NCBI GenBank assembly: GCA_016711295.1
Contig: JADJTE010000007.1
Coordinates: 62,001 to 126,000, forward strand
Length of the DNA stretch: 64,000 bases
Reading direction: 5' to 3'
DNA from: Sphingobacteriales bacterium
Lineage (GTDB): Bacteria; Bacteroidota; Bacteroidia; Chitinophagales; UBA2359
The notes beneath the pieces are model-generated. The model searched no databases. It was not told where the DNA came from and worked only from the letters and a program-made list of their open reading frames with translations. Position numbers and translations under genes: made by a program. This document shows positions 49,306-57,930 of the stretch, one piece after another (the first letter of the stretch is position 1; every line of letters starts with the position of its first letter).

Positions 49306-50037
49306 TTAGTCTATCCATACAGCTTGTGTTTGGGCTTGTAGGGGGGCAAAATGTTTGAAGCGCAAAATAATTTGTGCTACGGCAACTATGTCGCGGCGGT
49401 TATAGTGCATGATGCGTGGTAGGTCCTGGTCGTGCCAAAAAACACGGGCTACATCTTTGCCTTCTATATCGTTTTTAGGTGTTTCGATGCCCAATACAGT
49501 GCAGAGCAGGTGTAAAGAGGTCATATTGCGTAGGTCGCCAAACCGCCAGAGCCACATGGTATCTATATGTTTGACCTCCCAAGGTTTGAGGTCGGCGGCA
49601 TTGAGCAGGCGCGGTATGGTTAGTCCGTTGATGACAGCACGGCGGCACAAAAAAGGTATATCGAACTCGCGTATATTGTGCCCGCACAAATAATAGCGGT
49701 CGGGCATGGCAGCGAGGAGCTGAAAAAAGGGTTGCAATACGTCTTCTACTTCATTATAGCCATAAAACGACTTAACGCGAAATTCGTACTCCGCGTTGTC
49801 GGGGTCAGATTTGGCGAAAAAACCGATAGAGATGCAAACGGTTTTGCCAAATTCGGCATAAACACCCGATTTTTCGAAATAATATTGGTCGGGGTCGGCA
49901 TCGGCAGGGCGATAGCGTTGTATGCGATACTCCCAAAGGCGTTGATATTCTTCGTCTAAATCGGCGAGTTGCGGCACTAAGGGCACTGTTTCGATGTCGA
50001 TAAAAAAGATGTCGCGCAGGGCAATATGGTCTAACAT
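49306..50037 (-). CDS. DEDD-type 3'-5' exonuclease, PolB-exo-2-like
   Basis: A ribonuclease-H-fold exonuclease of the predicted PolB-associated family (DNA_pol_B_exo2, PF10108), 243 residues. The acidic triad is visible: FFIDIET (DxE), CGHNIREFDIPFL (Asp in HNxxxFD) and HYNRRDIVAVAQI (Asp). MWLWRFGDLRNMTSLHLL and LGIETPKNDIEGKDV are typical of the family. It probably degrades or proofreads DNA or RNA 3' ends; no biochemical role is certain. It follows the obg/thiL pair on the same strand, 122 nt after the obg end in map order, and no promoter box was seen. Confidence 0.88.
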   Translation of the reverse strand: MLDHIALRDIFFIDIETVPLVPQLADLDEEYQRLWEYRIQRYRPADADPDQYYFEKSGVYAEFGKTVCISIGFFAKSDPDNAEYEFRVKSFYGYNEVEDVLQPFFQLLAAMPDRYYLCGHNIREFDIPFLCRRAVINGLTIPRLLNAADLKPWEVKHIDTMWLWRFGDLRNMTSLHLLCTVLGIETPKNDIEGKDVARVFWHDQDLPRIMHYNRRDIVAVAQIILRFKHFAPLQAQTQAVWID

Positions 50038-50159
50038 AGATGGGGCGGTGTTGGGGGATAAAAGCGTATTGTTGGGATTAATGCCAATACGTTATGAACT
50101 TAAAAATATGTTGCGTCTATGCAGGTGTGCGCGGGGAGAGAGTTATGCCCTATATTGTA

Positions 50160-51159
50160 TCAGAACGGGGCGGACATGATGCGCCACAAACTGTCTTTTA
50201 GGCGTTGTAGGTTTTGATTGGTGGCTGCCGAAATAAAAATAGTTTCTACATCAGTGGGTAGGTCTTGTCGCAACAGGCTTTCGAGTTCGTCGTCTATCAG
50301 GTCGGCTTTTGTGATGGCGAGCAAGCGGCGTTTTTGTAGTAGTTCGCGGTTGTAGGCAGCACATTCAGCCAATAAGATTTCGTATTGGCGGCGTATATTT
50401 TCGGCATCGGCGGGCACAAGAAACAGCAGCGCGGCATTGCGTTCGATATGACGCAAGAATCGATGTCCTAAACCTTTGCCTTTGTGCGCTCCTTCGATAA
50501 TGCCAGGTATATCTGCCATGACAAACGAGCGGTCGTTATAGTATGATACCATACCCAGATTGGGCACGAGGGTAGTAAAGGGATAATCGGCAATTTCGGG
50601 TCGGGCAGCCGATAGAGCCGCCAGCAGGGTCGATTTACCCGCGTTGGGGAAGCCCACCAGACCTACATCGGCGAGCAATTTGAGTTCTAATATTTTCCAT
50701 TCCTCGCGTCCGGGCTCGCCTGGTTGGGCATACATAGGCACTTGGTTGGTGGGCGATTTAAAGTGGTCGTTGCCCAATCCGCCTCTGCCGCCCGCACCAA
50801 TATTATAGTTTGGTCATGCTCCGTATCCTGAACTGTACTTTGCCTGTTTCCGGCATCTTGGCTACTGTTCCAAGCGGTACGTCTAGGATTATATCTTCGC
50901 CTGCCGCGCCTGTTTTGAGTGCGCCTGCTCCGTTTACGCCGTTGCCTGCCATGATATGTTTGCGGTATTTGAGGTGCAGGAGTGTCCAGAGTTGGCTATT
51001 GCCGCGCAAGATGATATTGCCGCCGCGTCCGCCGTCGCCGCCGTCGGGTCCGCCTTTGGCAATAAATTTTTCGCGTCTGAAATGCAAAGAACCTGCCCCG
51101 CCCTTGCCAGAGCGGCAGCAAATTTTGACGTAATCGATAAAGTTTTGTGTTTGTGCCAT
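50160..51159 (-). CDS. obgE: GTPase Obg/CgtA (frameshifted)
   Basis: An essential GTPase for ribosome assembly and stress control. The Gly-rich Obg fold is at the N-terminus (CRSGKGGAGSLHFRREKF, GGPDGGDGGRGGNI). The G domain follows: GFPNAGKSTLLAALS (G1), DYPFTTLVPNLGMV (G2), MADIPGIIEGAHKGKGLGHRFL (G3) and ITKADLID (G4). The frame breaks twice close together, near 50830 and 50806. Read one frame over, the patch gives QDTEHDQTIIL, and the next frame resumes GAGGRGGLGNDHFKS, both expected at this place in Obg. The joined length of about 333 residues is normal. The start lies 10 nt after the thiL stop, so the two form an operon. An essential gene with two lesions argues for sequence error. Confidence 0.93.
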
Positions 51160-51169
51160 GTCTTGTGCG

Positions 51170-52225
51170 TTAGAGGTGTTTCCAGCCTTGTGCGCTTAGG
51201 CGGTGTTCGTTACCGCCTCGGCTGATGATCGTATAGCCCTCGTCGGCGGGCACGGTATGCCCTATAATTGCTATACCATACAAGTTCTGCTCGATATATG
51301 TTGCATCTTGGGGCGAAACGGTAAACAATAATTCATAGTCTTCGCCGCCGTTGAGCATACAAGTGATGGGCGGTAGCTGGAATTGCGCCGATACTTCGAG
51401 TGTATCGGTATGTACGGGTATATATTCTTCGATGATGCGACAACCTATACCTGATTGGGTGCAGATATGCAGCAAATCGGAGGATAAACCGTCCGATACA
51501 TCGATCATTGCCGTTGGTTTGATGCGATGTTTGGCTAATAGTGCTACGATGTCGTGCCGTGCTTCGGGTTTTAGTTGCCGCCCGATGAGGTAGCTTTGTT
51601 CTTCTAAATCGGGTTGTGCGGCGGGGTTGTCGAGAAAAATTCGTTTTTCACGCTCTAATATCTGCAAACCCAAGTAAGCGGATCCCAAGTCGCCCGACAA
51701 ACATATAGCGTCGCCTATTTGTGCTTGGTTGCGGTAGGTAATTTGAGCAGGGTGGGCATCGCCTATCGCCGTTACGCTGATGACCATGCCTTTTAGTGTC
51801 GAACTCGTGTCGCCGCCTACCAAATCGACTTTATAGCGTTGGCAAGCAGCAGCTATACCTTCGTACAATTCGTCCAATGCCTCTACGGTAAATCGGCTCG
51901 ATATGGCAATAGATACCGTAATCTGGCGCGGCGTGGCGTTCATAGCATAAATATCTGATAAATTGACCACTACTGCTTTATATCCCAGGTGTTTGAGGGG
52001 TGTATACATCAAGTCGAAATGAATGCCTTCTACGAGTAGGTCGGTCGAAACGACCATAGCGTGGTGGTCGTTGATATGTATAACGGCAGCATCGTCGCCT
52101 ACTCCTTTGAGGGTGCTAACTTGCTGATGAGAAAAAGGACGTGTGAGGTGTTCTATCAATTTAAACTCGCCCAGACTGCTGATGGGGGTTTGTTTGGGCT
52201 GATAAGGCATTTTGCCGTTTTGCAT
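51170..52225 (-). CDS. thiL: Thiamine-monophosphate kinase
   Basis: ThiL phosphorylates thiamine monophosphate to the active cofactor thiamine diphosphate. 351 residues, intact. Family motifs are ISSLGEFKLIEHL, KGVGDDAAVIH (ATP/Mg aspartates), STDLLVEGIHFDL, LGYKAVVVNLSDIYAMNATP, VGGDTSSTLKGMVISVTAIG, ICLSGDLGSAYLGLQIL, AMIDVSDGLSSDLLHIC and LNGGEDYELLFTV. The start may be ATG 52225 or ATG 52210, five codons in; nothing in the upstream bases decides. The gene is co-directional with obg (10 nt gap). Its promoter box and the upstream gene's terminator overlap at 52302-52365. Confidence 0.95.
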   Translation of the reverse strand: MQNGKMPYQPKQTPISSLGEFKLIEHLTRPFSHQQVSTLKGVGDDAAVIHINDHHAMVVSTDLLVEGIHFDLMYTPLKHLGYKAVVVNLSDIYAMNATPRQITVSIAISSRFTVEALDELYEGIAAACQRYKVDLVGGDTSSTLKGMVISVTAIGDAHPAQITYRNQAQIGDAICLSGDLGSAYLGLQILEREKRIFLDNPAAQPDLEEQSYLIGRQLKPEARHDIVALLAKHRIKPTAMIDVSDGLSSDLLHICTQSGIGCRIIEEYIPVHTDTLEVSAQFQLPPITCMLNGGEDYELLFTVSPQDATYIEQNLYGIAIIGHTVPADEGYTIISRGGNEHRLSAQGWKHL

Positions 52226-52294
52226 GGAGTGGGTTGAGGCGGGCTAAATGGAAAAATGAATAGGGTGGGGGGTTTTGTGGGCTATGTGGCACAA

Positions 52295-52357
52295 AAAAAT
52301 ACACCCTAACTGCGCCACTTGCCGCTCAATAACAGACGAGGCAGTGCAGTTAGGGTG
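52295..52357 (-). terminator. Rho-independent terminator of the small membrane protein gene
   Basis: Perfect 12-bp stem caccctaactgc (52302-52313) with gcagttagggtg (52346-52357), followed on the minus strand by ta and a T7 run (complement of 52293-52299). It ends the leftward gene that stops at 52374 and lies within the thiL leader region. Confidence 0.85.
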
Positions 52358-52365
52358 CAAAGGTA
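52358..52365 (-). promoter_or_regulatory. -7 box for thiL-obg, abutting the upstream terminator
   Basis: TACCTTTG on the minus strand, a TAnnTTTG match. The predicted transcription start would fall inside the terminator stem, so only half of the hairpin would be in the thiL mRNA. Confidence 0.4.
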
Positions 52366-52373
52366 CACAATTT

Positions 52374-52684
52374 TTAGCGTTTTTTTGCCATAAAATAGGT
52401 CTCTACGCCTGAATATAGGGCGTACAACACAAAAAACGGCAGGATAAATCGCGCATTGGTGGGTTTAGCCAAAAAGATATAAGTAATGATAAATAGTAGG
52501 CTGAAAAAAAAGCGCAAGCCTATAGCTCCCAGCATGAATACCACCGATTTGCCCGCATTGCTCATGCTATAAGACAATTGGGTAAGCCCCGCTACGAGTA
52601 GCGTGAGTAGGCTGCAAAAGGCATAGCTCAACCAAGCAAAACCAGGATAAGCACCCAGGTTTGGAAATGATGTAGCGCAGCCAT
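52374..52684 (-). CDS. Small membrane protein, ATP-synthase-subunit-I-like (frameshifted)
   Basis: A small integral-membrane protein with three or four hydrophobic helices. The longest frame starts at a TTG (52631), but natural-looking sequence continues upstream one frame over: MAALHHFQTWVLILVLLG from ATG 52684, preceded in the same frame by PYFPILVLTLVVGII. The join near 52640 gives about 102 residues or more. The core FMLGAIGLRFFFSLLFII and FILPFFVLYALYSGVETYFM resembles the small membrane protein often encoded before the F0 ATP synthase genes in Bacteroidota. The atp genes are not here, so the name is tentative. A strong terminator follows. Confidence 0.55.
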
Positions 52685-52775
52685 TATTATCCCTACTACA
52701 AGGGTTAGTACCAGAATGGGAAAGTATGGTTTCAAAGGTGCAGGGAGGTTTGGGGTAATAGGACTAATGACGAGT

Positions 52776-54002
52776 TTATTTCATCGTATCGAACCACTCT
52801 TTGCCCTGAATAAGGCAAGGCAATACGCAGGTTTCGTGTGTGCCAGCGGTGGCGGGTATCACTAATTCTACGCTGGTGGCACCTTGTTCGATAAAGGCAC
52901 CATAGGCTACTTGGGCATTGCCGAAATCGACGTGTTTATCCGCATCGCAGTGGAACATGCGCATAGGGGCGACGGGCACCCAATGATACGTATCGTTGTC
53001 GGCTAAGGCTTTGCGCAAGGGGTGATTAGGGTCGTTTTTGAAATCTTCGATAACTTCGGGCTTTAAAATATCGATAGGCACTTCGGGCATAATGTTGTTT
53101 ATGTCGCCATCAGAATAATGGCTATTGTCATTGAGAATAGGAGCGAGCAGGTTATACCAATCTTCTTTTAATACTTCTTCTAATGTGGCATACATATTAT
53201 ATGCCCTGTTGTAGGTAAATAACAAATAGGGCAGATAATATGGCGCGGGGTAAGGCTCGCCTTCGAGCAATACATCGGTTTGCGTACCCGACATATCATA
53301 AGCGCCTTCCATAGGTGCTGATGCCGTTACTGTAAATTCATCAGAGAAATAGGTTTCTATCATTTGATGGGCTGCCATAGTCGAGTGACCACCCTGCGAA
53401 TAGCCGAACAAAAACAGTTTTTCGTTCAGGGGAATATCCTGCTCGTCGCAGAACGTGCGTGTAGCGCGTAGCATGTCTATTACCGCTGTAGCTTCGGTGC
53501 GGGCGTGTTGGTAGGGGTGATAGCCAGGACTAACGCCTAAGCCCAAATAATCGGGCAATTGGGTTAGGTAGCCGCCATTAGATGCCAATCCGATACCGAT
53601 GAGCTGCTCGATGCTACCCTCCGAAGGCACACCTGTTCGGCTGAACGAGGTGCCATGTTGATAACTCGTCAAGGGTAAATCGCCATTGATGCCACGCGGT
53701 ATTGCTAATGCTCCTGATGCTATGGTGATATCGCCATGTGCATCGGGCGTTTCGTACACCAATTTATACACATCGACGGGATATTGGGGCGGAAAGATGC
53801 CCGGAATGAGGGGCGAATAAGAATTGAGGTAAGCCAATACTTCTTCGGTGCTGAACGAATTAAGCAGTTCTGCCGACAAAAGTTTGCCTCGTGCTTCGGG
53901 AGCAGTAGGCGTGTTCTCTTCTCTGTCGCTACAACCGCTGAATAACAAGGCGATAACTACGGCGCAGCAAGCCGCAAGACGCAATAATACTTTTTTAGAC
54001 AT
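52776..54002 (-). CDS. Alpha/beta-hydrolase lipoprotein, secretory-lipase-like
   Basis: A 408-residue exported hydrolase. The signal peptide ends VVIALLFSGC-S (lipobox). The alpha/beta-hydrolase core has ITIASGALAIPRG, LPLTSYQHGTSFSRTGVPSE, a YLGLGVSPGYHPYQHART segment, and the nucleophile elbow LFGYSQGGHSTMAA (Ser in GYSQG). The late Asp/His are likely in MFHCDADKHVDFGNAQ and ATAGTHETC. This arrangement is that of the secretory lipase / prolyl-aminopeptidase-like LIP family (PF03583). It probably cleaves acyl esters outside the cell; the substrate is unknown. It is intact, alone, with a 534-base gap upstream. Confidence 0.86.
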   Translation of the reverse strand: MSKKVLLRLAACCAVVIALLFSGCSDREENTPTAPEARGKLLSAELLNSFSTEEVLAYLNSYSPLIPGIFPPQYPVDVYKLVYETPDAHGDITIASGALAIPRGINGDLPLTSYQHGTSFSRTGVPSEGSIEQLIGIGLASNGGYLTQLPDYLGLGVSPGYHPYQHARTEATAVIDMLRATRTFCDEQDIPLNEKLFLFGYSQGGHSTMAAHQMIETYFSDEFTVTASAPMEGAYDMSGTQTDVLLEGEPYPAPYYLPYLLFTYNRAYNMYATLEEVLKEDWYNLLAPILNDNSHYSDGDINNIMPEVPIDILKPEVIEDFKNDPNHPLRKALADNDTYHWVPVAPMRMFHCDADKHVDFGNAQVAYGAFIEQGATSVELVIPATAGTHETCVLPCLIQGKEWFDTMK

Positions 54003-54536
54003 GTGTTATGGGTGATTTGATGTTGGAAAGTATAGACCGTAGCCTACGGACGCGCTAAGGTAGGGATAAAAGCGTAATTTTTTTTCTATTCGGGCATAAG
54101 TATTCTTTTTTGACTTTTGGCTGATGAGAGGTGCCGGGCTTGTGGGAGATGATAATGGCAGAAAGACCTTTGTCCATATAAAAAATGTAGAACTAAGTGT
54201 CGCCGAAAAAGCAAGGCAATTATAAAATATAAATAAATTTATTATTGAAAATAAGATGTAAAAAAAATGCCATAAATTACGCAAATTTACCCGAACGGTT
54301 TACTATATTTGACTTTTTTAAAGCGTTTGCCTATGAGCAAATAGCGTCCTATTTTTTTTCTTTACAGACTCTCTTTTGACGTAACCATTTAGCATTATAG
54401 GGGCAGCCCCAAGAATAGCTATTTCTAATCGAATATGCTATGATTTCGGGCATTATTAGATGGGTATTACCCCATACCCCAAACCCTATACCCTAAATAG
54501 TTGCCTTTTGACTTAGCTTTATTCGCCAACGTCTGC
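54003..54536. other. Intergenic gap holding MITE copy E
   Basis: Apart from the mini-element at 54381-54503 it contains AT-rich sequence and an untrusted 92-codon frame on the minus strand (54006-54284). A TAAATTTG box lies at 54282-54289 (minus), 280 nt from the lipase-like gene, too far to assign confidently. Confidence 0.5.
54381..54503. mobile_element. MITE-like element, GTAACTATTTAG family, copy E, with 8-bp target duplication
   Basis: 123 bp from gtaaccatttag to ctaaatagttgc; each end has one change from the family. CTTTTGAC flanks it exactly on both sides (54373-54380 and 54504-54511), a perfect 8-bp direct repeat. Confidence 0.85.
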
Positions 54537-56471
54537 TTATTGCAAATAATTAGCAGGTACCTTGGCACCTAACGATTGTGCTTTCAGCGCATCTTGCTTT
54601 GCCATAGCGCGGTCGCCGATAGCGTTGTATGAATACGATCGATTGAGGTAATACAGCCCTTGTTTGGGAGCAAGGCGTATGGCTTGGTTAAAATCGGCAA
54701 TAGCTTCGGTATGGCGGTTTAGGTTTTGGAGCGATATAGCACGCGAATTATAGATGCCGTCATTGTCGGGTTTTAGGGCTAAATACGCTGTAAAATCGTC
54801 GTAGGCTGCTTGGTGTTGGTTTTGCATCGTATAGGCGATGCCTCGGTTGAGGTAGAGGTTCGGAAATTCGCGGTTATGCTGCTGGGCAAGGGCAAAATCG
54901 CGCATACCATCGGCTATTTGTTGGTTGCGCACCTTAATCACCGCTCTATTGACCAATGCTTCCGTTAGGGTAGAGTCTAAATTGAGGGCTTTATTATAAT
55001 CTGCTAAGGCGAGTTCGTCTTTTTGTTGCTCAAAATAGATATTGCCCCTGTTGTTATAGGTAAGGGCATAACTTGGGTTTATTTTTAGCACATTATTAAA
55101 ATCGCTAAATGCCTTGTCGTTTTGTTTTTGTTGGCGATAATAAATACCTCGATTGTCATACGCCACGTCGCAATTGGGGTGTGCAGATAGCGTTTTTGTC
55201 CAAAGTGTTTCGGGATTTTTCCAAACCCCTATTTGTTGCCAGCTCAACGCGCTCAATACTGCTGTCCAAAGCAATACACCTGCCCATACAAGGGTTTGGC
55301 GCTGCGGATTTTTTGCTATATATTGAGCCAGCCACATACCAATTATAAAAAACAATCCAATATATGACAAATAGCTATATCTTTCGGCTACAACGGCTTT
55401 GCCCACCGTTACAAATTGCAATACCAATATGATTTGTAGCCCATAAAACGCCATGCCAAACGGCACTATTTTGTCGCCTTTGCGATATGCCCAATAAGTA
55501 GCCGTTAAAAAAGCCAAGGCTGCAATGGTAGCTACTAAATAGATAGGAGGCAAGGAGGCGTTTTTGACAAAAGTAGGGTAGGGGTGCAGTGCTGCTAAAT
55601 TGTTGGGCAATAATAGTTGGGCGATATAGTAGGCGAAACCATAGCCACCAAACATTATTTTTTGAAACAGGCTATAATTGTCTAATTCGGCAATGGCTTT
55701 GGGCGATTGCGCCATGACCGTAACAATGCCGAACAACAACGAAAGGGCAAAAAATGGCAATTTTTCGAGCCATACGCCTCTATTGCGCCAGGAGCGACCC
55801 GACCAGAAATCGAGCAACAATAAGGCAATAGGGAGCGTAACCGCAGAAGGTTTGGACAACAAAGCAGCTACAAACAACAAAGCAGTAAAACCCAAATATC
55901 GCTTGCTGCCCGACACGCCATATTGCCAATAAGTGAGCATTGCGCCCACATAGAACAAAACATACAATACGTCTTTGCGCTCGCTAACCCACGCCACCGA
56001 CTCTACGTGCATCGGATGAACGCCAAACAGCAGTGCCACCAACAAAGCCGCCAATAAACGCCCCTGCGATAGGCGATAGACCAACACAAATACTAATCCC
56101 GTATTAGCAGCGTGCAACAATACATTGAGCGCGTGATAGCCCCAAGCATTTTCGCCCCCAAAAGCATAGTTGAACGCATAACTCAGCATCGTCAAGGGGT
56201 GATAATTGGCTAATACTACCTCACTGAACATGCGGCGGATATTATCGACACCCAAACTGCGTATCATGAAATTATTGGTGACATAGCCAGGGTCGTCCCA
56301 ATTGACAAAGCCATTGTTGAGGGCAGGCAAATAAAGCACAAGCGTCCAAGCCACACACAATAGCAGGGCTTTCCAATAGCTATGGTGGGCAGACGCTGTG
56401 TCGGTTTTGGGGGGCTTGGTATGGGTAGTAGGTGGCTGCGGGCGCGGTGCAGGAGCTTGTTTTTTTGCCAT
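54537..56471 (-). CDS. TMTC-like GT-C membrane protein with TPR repeats
   Basis: A 644-residue membrane protein. After a Pro-rich cytosolic head (about 1-28) come some ten hydrophobic helices with GT-C glycosyltransferase features: FVNWDDPGYVTNNF (acidic DD motif in the first loop), ANYHPLTMLSYAFNYAFGG and FGVHPMHVESVAWVSERKDVLY. The last 220 residues are about six tetratricopeptide repeats (AYDNRGIYYRQQKQNDKAF, TYNNRGNIYFEQQKDELA). This layout matches the TMTC/DUF1736 family, O-mannosyltransferases in animals; bacterial members are probably lipid-linked-sugar transferases acting on exported proteins. Substrate unknown. Intact. MITE copy E lies just downstream. Confidence 0.87.
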   Translation of the reverse strand: MAKKQAPAPRPQPPTTHTKPPKTDTASAHHSYWKALLLCVAWTLVLYLPALNNGFVNWDDPGYVTNNFMIRSLGVDNIRRMFSEVVLANYHPLTMLSYAFNYAFGGENAWGYHALNVLLHAANTGLVFVLVYRLSQGRLLAALLVALLFGVHPMHVESVAWVSERKDVLYVLFYVGAMLTYWQYGVSGSKRYLGFTALLFVAALLSKPSAVTLPIALLLLDFWSGRSWRNRGVWLEKLPFFALSLLFGIVTVMAQSPKAIAELDNYSLFQKIMFGGYGFAYYIAQLLLPNNLAALHPYPTFVKNASLPPIYLVATIAALAFLTATYWAYRKGDKIVPFGMAFYGLQIILVLQFVTVGKAVVAERYSYLSYIGLFFIIGMWLAQYIAKNPQRQTLVWAGVLLWTAVLSALSWQQIGVWKNPETLWTKTLSAHPNCDVAYDNRGIYYRQQKQNDKAFSDFNNVLKINPSYALTYNNRGNIYFEQQKDELALADYNKALNLDSTLTEALVNRAVIKVRNQQIADGMRDFALAQQHNREFPNLYLNRGIAYTMQNQHQAAYDDFTAYLALKPDNDGIYNSRAISLQNLNRHTEAIADFNQAIRLAPKQGLYYLNRSYSYNAIGDRAMAKQDALKAQSLGAKVPANYLQ

Positions 56472-56610
56472 GTCGGTAGGTGGTGCTCTGAAAACAAGGG
56501 CTAAAAATACGTACTTTTGCGCAAACGAAAGTTAAACCGCGCCATTCGAGGCAAAAAATGACCGAAATGGGCTACTATTTCGACAAATCAACCTTACTAC
56601 CCAACGCTTG

Positions 56611-57177
56611 CTAAGGCTTGGATAAAAACTCATCGGTAAAATGAGCTTTGTGCTTGGATTGCGCAAATTTTTCGGCATTGAAAGTGCCCGATTTGCCCTT
56701 GGGTATCGACAGCGACACCCAATTGTCGGCACACAGCATTTTGCCTACCCATACAATTTGCCCGACATGGTAGGCATAATGCGCCAATTGTCGGTTGATA
56801 GCATCAGTAATACTGTGGGCTTGGTTGCGGATATACACCTCGCGCCCCCAATCGTTAGGAGTAATGGTTTGTAGGGCTTGGAACAGGCAAGCCCAGCCCG
56901 CTTCCCATTTTTCGAGCAGTTCGGCGCGAGTTTGCAGGTCAGGCTCAAATTCGGCATCGCGGCGGCGGCTCTCTTTTTCGCCGTCTGTGGTCAAAAAATC
57001 GGTCCAGCGCGATAGCATATTGCCCCACAAATGCTGCACAATAATAGCTATGCTATTGCTGTCGGGGTGGTATTGCCAAAATAATTGTTCGTCGCTTAGT
57101 TGCGCGAATGTTTTGTCGCCGAGCATCTTGTAATAGGAAAACTGCTTGACGATACTGCTCAGATAATTGCTGTCCAT
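56611..57177 (-). CDS. DUF1572 / DinB-like protein
   Basis: A 188-residue protein of the DUF1572 group in the DinB/YfiT four-helix-bundle superfamily. The putative metal-ligand histidines are in IIVQHLWGNMLSRW and LAHYAYHVGQIVW, with the typical FLTTDGEKESRRRDAEF segment between. Members may be thiol-dependent (bacillithiol-type) transferases or remain uncharacterised; no substrate can be given. It is intact, single, and followed by a 139-base gap to the TMTC-like gene on the same strand. Confidence 0.85.
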   Translation of the reverse strand: MDSNYLSSIVKQFSYYKMLGDKTFAQLSDEQLFWQYHPDSNSIAIIVQHLWGNMLSRWTDFLTTDGEKESRRRDAEFEPDLQTRAELLEKWEAGWACLFQALQTITPNDWGREVYIRNQAHSITDAINRQLAHYAYHVGQIVWVGKMLCADNWVSLSIPKGKSGTFNAEKFAQSKHKAHFTDEFLSKP

Positions 57178-57531
57178 ATTATAGGGATTAGTGTTGTACG
57201 AATTGGTGAGTGAGCCTATTTTTATGGCTTTTTGACCAGAGAAAAGCCTTTACAGAAGCAGAGCTATTTTGCCCTAAAATAGGCGTTAAGTGTAAAGTTA
57301 TGCTATGCGGTAGGTTTCAAAAAAAGTAATTTTTTTTGCACAAAAATGTAAGGTTTTTTATTCATTTAATGGCTTGATTATCAGCATTGAGTGTAGAAAA
57401 ATACTTCAAAACATATTTAGATTACCTTGAACATTAAATATAAAAAAATTTATTTTTTGTATCCATAGACTCAAAATAGGCTATATCTTTGTGGCAAAAC
57501 ACCCCTATTTATTTTCTTCGACCCCTACGAT
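57178..57531. other. AT-rich intergenic gap with one promoter box
   Basis: No gene is seen in this 354-base gap. TATCTTTG at 57484-57491 (+) is a perfect TAnnTTTG -7 box, 40 nt before ATG 57532, for the PKD-domain gene. Confidence 0.55.
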
Positions 57532-57840
57532 ATGAAACGTTTTTTGTATTTGTCGCCCTTATTGTGGGGCTTATGTAGCGCATTTAACGGCGATACGTGT
57601 AGCGATATTGCAGCGAAGTTCTCCTACAAAACAACGGGCTTGGTCGTTTCGTTCAATAACCGTTCAGAAGGCAATATTGTTGCGCATTTGTGGCAATTTG
57701 ACGACGGCAATACCTCGACCGAAATCAATCCGACCCATACTTTTGCGAAGGGCGGTTTGCATACCTTTTCGCTCACAGTAAGTAATGCTTCGGGTTGTAG
57801 CGAAACATTTGAGGGCAAACTGCATTTGTTTGTTCCATAG
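57532..57840 (+). CDS. Small secreted PKD-domain protein
   Basis: A 102-residue secreted protein: a signal peptide (RFLYLSPLLWGLCSA) followed by a single PKD domain with AHLWQFDDGNTSTEINPTHT (the WxFGDG-like turn) and FSLTVSNASGCSETFEGKL. PKD domains are Ig-like folds used for carbohydrate or protein contacts on surfaces. At this size it is only one domain plus signal, with no T9SS tail, so it may be a soluble periplasmic or surface binder. It has its own promoter box and a hairpin terminator. Convergent with the first of the thioredoxin-fold genes. Confidence 0.8.
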   Translation: MKRFLYLSPLLWGLCSAFNGDTCSDIAAKFSYKTTGLVVSFNNRSEGNIVAHLWQFDDGNTSTEINPTHTFAKGGLHTFSLTVSNASGCSETFEGKLHLFVP

Positions 57841-57871
57841 CAAAACCGTTCTATTCGCCTCTGAAAAGGTC

Positions 57872-57907
57872 AATGCCTCGCCTATTACTAAGAATAAGCG
57901 AGGCATT
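57872..57907. terminator. Bidirectional terminator between the PKD gene and the thioredoxin-fold cluster
   Basis: Perfect 10-bp stem aatgcctcgc (57872-57881) with gcgaggcatt (57898-57907), followed by gttgtttt on the plus strand. It lies between two convergent stops (57840 and 57931). Confidence 0.7.
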
Positions 57908-57930
57908 GTTGTTTTAGTGCCTATGCTATG

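Noticed and set aside
54006..54284. 92-codon minus-strand frame upstream of the lipase-like gene
   Set aside because: The composition is that of non-coding AT-rich DNA and it abuts the real gene without a recognisable motif.
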